Shown here: positions 59,279-64,000 of the stretch, in pieces
Position numbering within the stretch: the first letter of the stretch is position 1
Layout of the letters: each line of letters opens with the position of its first letter
From: Nitrososphaerota archaeon
GTDB lineage: Archaea > Thermoproteota > Nitrososphaeria > Nitrososphaerales > UBA183
Reading direction: 5' to 3'
Length of the DNA: 64,000 bases
Assembly (NCBI GenBank): GCA_029785685.1
Contig: JAFLZE010000003.1
Location: 6,788 to 70,787, forward strand
The notes under the pieces: generated by a model
Database searches by the model: none
What the model was told of the DNA's origin: nothing
The model's input: the letters and a program-made list of their open reading frames with translations, nothing else
Translations under genes and position numbers: made by a program

Positions 59279-60223
59279 TTGTATGCTATAGAAGCCCTGT
59301 CACTCGCGAAGAGCTACGGGAAAGGAGAGGCGGTGAGCGACGTTTCGCTCAAGGTGGGTAAAGGGGCGGTGTTCGGCTTCCTCGGCCCCAACGGCGCTGG
59401 GAAGACGACCACCATCAGGATGCTGACGACCCTGATCCAGCCTTCGCGGGGAGATGCCAGGGTGCTGGGCTTTGATTTACGGAGCCACGGGCCTGAGATT
59501 AGGCCCCACATCGGCGTTGTCCTCCAGGGAGAGAGCTACGAATATTCGAAGTCTGTCGAGCAGGCGCTGGACCTCTACGGGATGCTCTGGGACATCCCCA
59601 GGAGGACGCGGGAAGAGAGGGCCGAGACACTCCTTGATGAGTTCGGTCTTGAGGAGCACAGGAAGAAGCTTGTCCAGCACCTGTCGCTGGGCCTCAGGCG
59701 AAGGTTGCAGGTCGCTCGCGAGTTCATCCACGACGCCGAACTCCTTTTCCTCGACGAGCCTACAGTAGGCCTGGATCCCATCGCCCGCAAGGGAACCATG
59801 AAGATGATCAGAGAGAAGGTCAGCCGGGGGCTTACAGTCTTCCTCACGACCCAGCTGCTGGACGAGGCAGAGACCCTGTGCGACAGGGTTGCAGTGATAT
59901 TCGGAGGGAAGATCATCTCTGAAGGCACGCCGCGCGAGCTGAAGGACACCTATGGCGGAGTCAGGCTGGTGGAGGTGCTAGTAGGATCAGGCGACCCCGG
60001 GCTGCTGGCTAGCCGGATGTTGGGGACCAGGTCGGTTTCTGGGGCCGTCACCGACCCTGACGGCAGGGTGAGGGTCTGGACGTCTGACCCCAGCGGGACG
60101 TTCAGCGCCATTCTGGGCGCGGGCGAGGACTTGGGACTCGAGCTGGGTAGCGTCACCGTCCGGGAGCCCAACCTCGAACAGGCGTTCATCAACCTCATCC
60201 AGAAGCAAGGAGGGACGGATTGA
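59279..60223 (+). CDS. ABC-2 exporter ATPase (DrrA-like)
   Basis: The 314-residue ATPase has Walker A GPNGAGKTTT, the Q-loop VVLQGESYEY, signature LSLGLRRRLQVAREFI (LSLGL instead of LSGGQ), Walker B LLFLDEPTVGLDP and TTQLLDEAETLCDR. The C-terminal regulatory domain follows. The start is TTG 59279. It overlaps the permease gene by 4 nt. The modified signature is common in DrrA-type exporters. Confidence 0.88.
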   Translation: MYAIEALSLAKSYGKGEAVSDVSLKVGKGAVFGFLGPNGAGKTTTIRMLTTLIQPSRGDARVLGFDLRSHGPEIRPHIGVVLQGESYEYSKSVEQALDLYGMLWDIPRRTREERAETLLDEFGLEEHRKKLVQHLSLGLRRRLQVAREFIHDAELLFLDEPTVGLDPIARKGTMKMIREKVSRGLTVFLTTQLLDEAETLCDRVAVIFGGKIISEGTPRELKDTYGGVRLVEVLVGSGDPGLLASRMLGTRSVSGAVTDPDGRVRVWTSDPSGTFSAILGAGEDLGLELGSVTVREPNLEQAFINLIQKQGGTD

Positions 60224-60984
60224 ACCGCATAGCAAGGCTCGTCGTGCGCGACATGTGGGTGATGAACCGGGGGCTCCTTGTGATACAGTTCGTCCTCCCG
60301 CTCTTCCTGCTTTTCGTCGCCAGCTTCCCGCTGTCGGCGTTGATCGCTCCGTTCAGCGTGGACGGGCTGGCCGTCACCTACCAGAGGTTCATCGCGGTCG
60401 GGCTCGTCGCCCAGACGACCATGACCGGGTCGCTGGTGGGAGGGACCCTCCTGTTCACAGACAGGAGGCACGGCATGTTCGAGCAGATACTGGTTGGGCC
60501 CTTCGCGAAATCGACCTACGCGGCCAGCAAGATATTCTCGTCAATGCTGATAGGATTGCTGGGAGCGGCCCTCGTAGCACTGTTCGGACTCCCCTTCACC
60601 TACGGGGCAGCAGTCACCATCCCTGGGGCTGCGGCGGCGCTGGCCGCAGTGGTCCTCGGCGCCGTGGTGTTCAGCGGGTTCTCGATTATCCTGGCCAGCC
60701 TGTTCAAGTCGCTCGAGGCGTTCGAGGGGACATTCAACCTGCTGTTCATCCTGCTCACCTTCGTGAGCTCGACGCTCTATCCCCTGGCGTCGGTCCCCCC
60801 TGCCCTCAGGGACTTCATGCTCCTGAACCCCCTGACCTACGTCGTCGACCTGACCAGGGCCGGGATGCTGGGCCTGAGCTCCCCCTACGTCTGGTGGGAG
60901 GGCCCGGTGCTCGCGGTCGAGGCGGCCGTAGTCTTCGCGTTGGCTCTGGCCTCCATCCGAAGAATCAGCCTAAGCGGGACCTAA
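60220..60984 (+). CDS. ABC-2 exporter permease
   Basis: The 254-residue protein has six helices, beginning RLVVRDMWVMNRGLLVIQFVLPLFLLFVASF, and the ABC-2 motif FNLLFILLTFVSSTLYPLASVPPALRDFMLLNPLTYVVDLTRAGMLG. It is a compact permease without a large extracellular domain, unlike the one at 34017. The start is TTG 60220. It pairs with the preceding ATPase; the substrate is unknown. Confidence 0.88.
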   Translation: MNRIARLVVRDMWVMNRGLLVIQFVLPLFLLFVASFPLSALIAPFSVDGLAVTYQRFIAVGLVAQTTMTGSLVGGTLLFTDRRHGMFEQILVGPFAKSTYAASKIFSSMLIGLLGAALVALFGLPFTYGAAVTIPGAAAALAAVVLGAVVFSGFSIILASLFKSLEAFEGTFNLLFILLTFVSSTLYPLASVPPALRDFMLLNPLTYVVDLTRAGMLGLSSPYVWWEGPVLAVEAAVVFALALASIRRISLSGT

Positions 60985-61028
60985 GCAGGCGGGCCAGGAC
61001 TCCGAACCTCGGCCCGTTGCCTGCCGGG

Positions 61029-61454
61029 TTAGTCTACCCCGTGGACCTCTTGGTCTTCTTCCCTGAGGAACGAGTTGAGCAGCTTTCCCTCGCGGAAGAA
61101 GTCTTTGATGGAGAGGACCCCGAACAGGGTCCCGTCGTCGTTCTCCACCACCAGGTGCCTTATACCGTTGTCCGCCATGAGCCTGACCGCCGTGGAGGCT
61201 CTGTCAGACCGCTTGACGCTGATCAGCTTCTTTGTCGACACGGCGTCCAGCCGCCCCGAGAGGGCCACCCCCTTCGCCACGGCCCTGACCACGTCCCTTT
61301 CGGAGAGCACGGCCTCTGCCTTCACCGGGCTCACAGAGGGCGCTACCACCAGGAGGCCGATCTTCTCCCGGGCGAAGACTTCTGCGGCCTGTTTTATGGT
61401 CGCCCCTGGGCTTATGGTAACCGGCCTGCGCTTGACCAGGGCCTCGACCCTCAA
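61029..61454 (-). CDS. CBS-domain pair protein
   Basis: The 141-residue protein contains two CBS motifs: VKRRPVTISPGATIKQAAEVFAREKIGLLVVA ... AVLSERDVVRAVAKG and KKLISVKRSDRASTAVRLMADNGIRHLVVENDDGTLFGVLSIKDFF. CBS pairs bind adenylates and regulate enzymes. Its TTG start (61454) overlaps the TGA of citrate synthase, so the two are translationally coupled; it may sense energy state for the citrate synthase (inference). Confidence 0.88.
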   Translation of the reverse strand: MRVEALVKRRPVTISPGATIKQAAEVFAREKIGLLVVAPSVSPVKAEAVLSERDVVRAVAKGVALSGRLDAVSTKKLISVKRSDRASTAVRLMADNGIRHLVVENDDGTLFGVLSIKDFFREGKLLNSFLREEDQEVHGVD

Positions 61455-62698
61455 GGCCTCAGCCCCTTGGAGGTTCGACCTTCTATGGAGGTGTAGGTCA
61501 TGAGTTGCGGACCGACGTAGTCCGAGATAGGCCTGATTATCCTGTTGTCGGCGTACTGTTCCAGGACGTGGGCGAGCCATCCGGGAGCACGGCCTATGGC
61601 GAACACCGGGGTGAACAGATACGCAGGCACTCCCATGTGGTTCAAGGCCAGTCCGGAGAAGAGGTCGACGTTGGGGTATAGGTTCTTCTCCTTCAGGAGT
61701 ATGGCCTCGATCCGCTGGATGATCTCCAGCGACTCCTTCTCCTTCGGAGTCCGCACGAAGTGCTCTGCCATGTCGCTCAGGATCTTCGCCCGCGGATCCA
61801 TGGTCTTGTAGACCCTGTGACCGAAGCCGTTGATCTTCGCCTTGCTGGCCAGCTTCCCGCGGATGTAGGCGTCCACCTTGGCCGGGGAGCCGATTTCTGC
61901 GGTCATCTCGACCACCTTCTCGTTGGCCCCGCCGTGGAGCGGGCCCTTGAGAGCCCCCACGGCTCCGGTGACGGCCGAATAGATGTCCGAGAGGGTCGAA
62001 GCTATGACCCGGGCGGTGAAGGTCGAAGCGTTAAACTCGTGGTCCGCATGGAGGATCAGTAGGACGTCCATCAGCCTCGAATCCTCTTCGGATGGGACCT
62101 TGCCTGACAACATATAGAGGAAATTGGCCGCGAAGGAGAGGTCTTCGCGCGGGGCGACCACCTCCTGGTCGTGCTTGTGCCTGTGGATCGCCGCCACCAT
62201 CGTCCCCATCTTCGCCGCAATGGACATGGCTTTCTCCTGCTGCGAGTACATCGGGTCGTCAAAGACCCCGAGGGCAGCAACCCCGACCCTCAGCGCGTCC
62301 ATGGTGTCGCAGTTCTGAGGGAGGGTGGTGAGGATCGACACCAGCTCGCGCGGTATCGCGCGCTTAGAATCGAGCTCCTCGCTGAAGCCTTTGAGCTCGT
62401 TCACGGTCGGGAGATGGCCGTTCCAGAGGAGGAACGCCGTTTCCTCGTAATTGGAGTGAGTCGTCAGGTCTGCTATGTCGTAGCCGCGGTAGAGCAGGCG
62501 TCCCTCGTGGCCGTCGATGAAGGTGATGGAGCTCTTCCCGGCGACGACGTCCTCGAGCCCCTTCGCCTGGGTGGTCAGGCGCTGGATGATCTGGTCCATG
62601 GTCTCAGAATATTTGCCGAGCGATGCGAGCTTGGAGTAGGTATCCCTCGACAGCTTCACGGTCGTAGAATCTGATTCTGGGTTCTTGGGCATCGGCAT
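61451..62698 (-). CDS. gltA: Citrate synthase with antitoxin-like N-terminal extension
   Basis: Residues from about 46 on form a complete citrate synthase: LEDVVAGKSSITFIDGHEGRLLYRGYDI, the catalytic His regions HADHEFNASTF and GFGHRVYKTMDPRAK, and the Asp in NVDLFSGLALNHMG. The first 44 residues (STTVKLSRDTYSKLASLGKYSETMDQIIQRLTTQ) resemble small archaeal antitoxin-type proteins (VapB/DUF7557 pattern) and are not part of known citrate synthases. ATG 62698, or ATG 62692, lies about 30 nt after TAATATAC. It condenses acetyl-CoA with oxaloacetate. Confidence 0.93.
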   Translation of the reverse strand: MPMPKNPESDSTTVKLSRDTYSKLASLGKYSETMDQIIQRLTTQAKGLEDVVAGKSSITFIDGHEGRLLYRGYDIADLTTHSNYEETAFLLWNGHLPTVNELKGFSEELDSKRAIPRELVSILTTLPQNCDTMDALRVGVAALGVFDDPMYSQQEKAMSIAAKMGTMVAAIHRHKHDQEVVAPREDLSFAANFLYMLSGKVPSEEDSRLMDVLLILHADHEFNASTFTARVIASTLSDIYSAVTGAVGALKGPLHGGANEKVVEMTAEIGSPAKVDAYIRGKLASKAKINGFGHRVYKTMDPRAKILSDMAEHFVRTPKEKESLEIIQRIEAILLKEKNLYPNVDLFSGLALNHMGVPAYLFTPVFAIGRAPGWLAHVLEQYADNRIIRPISDYVGPQLMTYTSIEGRTSKGLRP

Positions 62699-62806
62699 GA
62701 CGGCAATATAATCAATATCTTTGGTATATTAGGTTTTGGTAGACTGCGAGGGCGAACCCGATTAGGGCCGACAGGTAAAAAGGGCACCCATGTAAGGGAA
62801 GAGACG

Positions 62807-63829
62807 GTGTCTTCTCTGACTCGAATCGCTGTCGTGGGCACCGGGGTGGCAGGGGCGTATCTGCTCAACCGCCTTCCGGCCGACGTGGAGGCAGAGGCTT
62901 TCGAGATGCGGACGGAGAAGAACTGGTACACGGTGTGCGCCTGGGGGACTAGTCAGCCCTTCATCTCTGACCTGGTGAAACAGGCAGGGTTCAACTTCGA
63001 CGACTACATCCTCCACAGGGGAAAGAAGATGCGCGTCGACCTCGGAGACGAGGAGGTCACCATACCCCTCAGAGGACTGGTCACCTACGATAAGCACAGG
63101 CTGACGGAGGACATGCTGAAGGGAAAGAAGGTGCACTGGGGGGCGCACGTCAAGGAGGCCAACGGGGACTTCCGGGGCTTCGACCACGTAGTGGACGCCA
63201 CAGGTCTGCACAGGTCTCTCCTCCCGAAGGTCCAGGACGACCTGCTGATCCCTGCGCTCGAGTACCAGGTGAAGTCCAAGGACCTCCCCTACGACGACTT
63301 CGTGATCAAGCCTTATCCAGGCCTCGCGGGCTATTGGTGGTACTTCCCCCTGGGGGACGGCATGGCCCATGTTGGGGGCGGCGACCTTCACCATAGGTAT
63401 CAGGGCGACCTCGACGAGTTCGTGAAGAAGTACCACTGCGAGGTCGTCAGGAAGATAGGGAGGCCTGTGAGAGTGACGCCTCCCAAGTACATGGAGCCCT
63501 TCTTCGACGGAAAGGTCACAGGGGTGGGCGAATCCATCGGCACGGTCTACCCGATGCTGGGAGAAGGGATAATCCCCAGCATGCAGTGCGTCAATCTGTT
63601 CGTGGACCACCTGGGCGACAGGGAAGGGTACAGGAAGGCGGTCCTGGACCACTACTCCGAGTACGCCAAGGTCTACAGGTTCATCAAGGCCAAAGTGGAG
63701 GACAAGTTCAGCCTGATGAAGATGTGGCCCTCGCTCCTGTCTGTCTACATGTACATGAGGGGGAACGAGAGGCGCTTCGGCCTTCAGACCAGGTTCAACG
63801 ACTTCTTCAAAGTCATCACGAGGCTCTAG
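62807..63829 (+). CDS. GGR-like FAD-dependent oxidoreductase
   Basis: The 340-residue protein begins TRIAVVGTGVAGAYLLNRLP, an FAD-binding GxGxxG, and has VVDATGLHRSLLPKV and the cofactor motif VTGVGESIGTVYPMLGEGIIPSMQCV, as in geranylgeranyl reductases and related flavoproteins. A substrate-site motif GYWWYFPLGDGMAHVGGG corresponds to GYxWxFP. It is shorter than the GGR at 49723 and may reduce a different isoprenoid or quinone chain. The start is GTG 62807. Confidence 0.8.
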   Translation: MSSLTRIAVVGTGVAGAYLLNRLPADVEAEAFEMRTEKNWYTVCAWGTSQPFISDLVKQAGFNFDDYILHRGKKMRVDLGDEEVTIPLRGLVTYDKHRLTEDMLKGKKVHWGAHVKEANGDFRGFDHVVDATGLHRSLLPKVQDDLLIPALEYQVKSKDLPYDDFVIKPYPGLAGYWWYFPLGDGMAHVGGGDLHHRYQGDLDEFVKKYHCEVVRKIGRPVRVTPPKYMEPFFDGKVTGVGESIGTVYPMLGEGIIPSMQCVNLFVDHLGDREGYRKAVLDHYSEYAKVYRFIKAKVEDKFSLMKMWPSLLSVYMYMRGNERRFGLQTRFNDFFKVITRL

Positions 63830-64000
63830 TTGAGCGCCGAAGAACTCAAGACTCATTCCGCAGTCCACGTCCTCAAAGGGGCCGTACAGGGGGTGCTGGG
63901 CGCGAAGTGGACGGCCTCGGTGCACGTTTCAGGGAGTCACGGGAGGCTGACCGTCAAGTTCGACAGGGAGCCAACTGCCGAGGAACTGTCCAAGATAGAG
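63830..64000 (+). CDS. AlaX-like alanyl-tRNA editing protein (start only)
   Basis: The frame opens at TTG 63830, right after the previous stop, and runs to the window edge. The sequence includes [21 protein letters not shown], with the HxxxH zinc motif of AlaRS editing domains (HSAVH), then [19 protein letters not shown]. AlaX proteins hydrolyse mischarged Ser- or Gly-tRNA-Ala. Only 57 codons are visible. Confidence 0.65.
   Translation, partial: MSAEELKTHSAVHVLKGAVQGVLGAKWTASVHVSGSHGRLTVKFDREPTAEELSKIE

Overview
The window is a GC-rich archaeal chromosome segment. It carries a proteasome alpha subunit, SBDS, the exosome trio Rrp4/Rrp41/Rrp42, ribosomal protein L37Ae, the KEOPS subunit Pcc1, prefoldin beta, EF-2, a thermosome subunit, HerA-NurA, an archaeal CTP-type riboflavin kinase and an ESCRT-III (CdvB-like) protein. 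The CdvB-type division protein, geranylgeranyl reductases, complex I subunits and small Nitrososphaeria-like hypothetical proteins suggest a member of the Nitrososphaerota (Thaumarchaeota) or a close TACK lineage. No ammonia-oxidation genes are seen. Many genes look leaderless: a TATA box lies about 27 nt before an ATG, GTG or, very often, TTG start.

Layout. 1-2.7 kb holds metabolic and hypothetical genes. 2.7-8.4 kb is one long informational operon (proteasome, SBDS, exosome, L37Ae, Pcc1, prefoldin, DHH phosphoesterase). 8.4-15.1 kb is a flavin-centred block: a free-standing riboflavin kinase, a helix-turn-helix/riboflavin-kinase fusion (RbkR type), a complete ECF transporter beside it, then an XPF-type nuclease, an F420-NADP oxidoreductase and a flavin reductase. 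15.2-19.9 kb holds an M1 aminopeptidase and EF-2. The EF-2 P-loop codons are interrupted by a 32-nt insertion that folds as a bulge-helix-bulge archaeal intron. 19.9-24.6 kb is an accessory island: an IS5-like element with 15-bp inverted repeats and 9-bp target duplication, a 114-bp MITE-like element, a frameshifted DNA methyltransferase-nuclease fusion and a LAGLIDADG-like protein.

24.6-30.2 kb holds an unusual gene group: an active HerA-like ATPase facing a four-gene operon (HerA-like pseudo-ATPase, RecA/RadA-like ATPase, membrane protein, winged-helix protein), followed by a winged-helix regulator with a perfect palindromic operator. This is my best candidate for an undescribed system. 30.3-40.5 kb contains transporters (two MFS, one ABC-2), an arginase-family enzyme with a metal-ligand substitution, a sugar nucleotidyltransferase, an HtrA protease and small regulators. 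40.5-44.2 kb is HerA plus a long NurA-like protein. 44.3-56.9 kb is mixed housekeeping: thermosome, TetR, geranylgeranyl reductase with a divergent TrmB regulator, CdvB, MscL, a DMT transporter and nuoABCD.

56.9-59.2 kb is a nested mobile element: an ISH1-like IS5-family copy with 18-bp inverted repeats, split by an IS110-family element. 59.3-64 kb holds an ABC-2 exporter, a CBS protein overlapping citrate synthase (which has an antitoxin-like N-terminal extension), a GGR-like flavoprotein and the start of an AlaX-like editing protein. No rRNA, complete tRNA or CRISPR array was seen.
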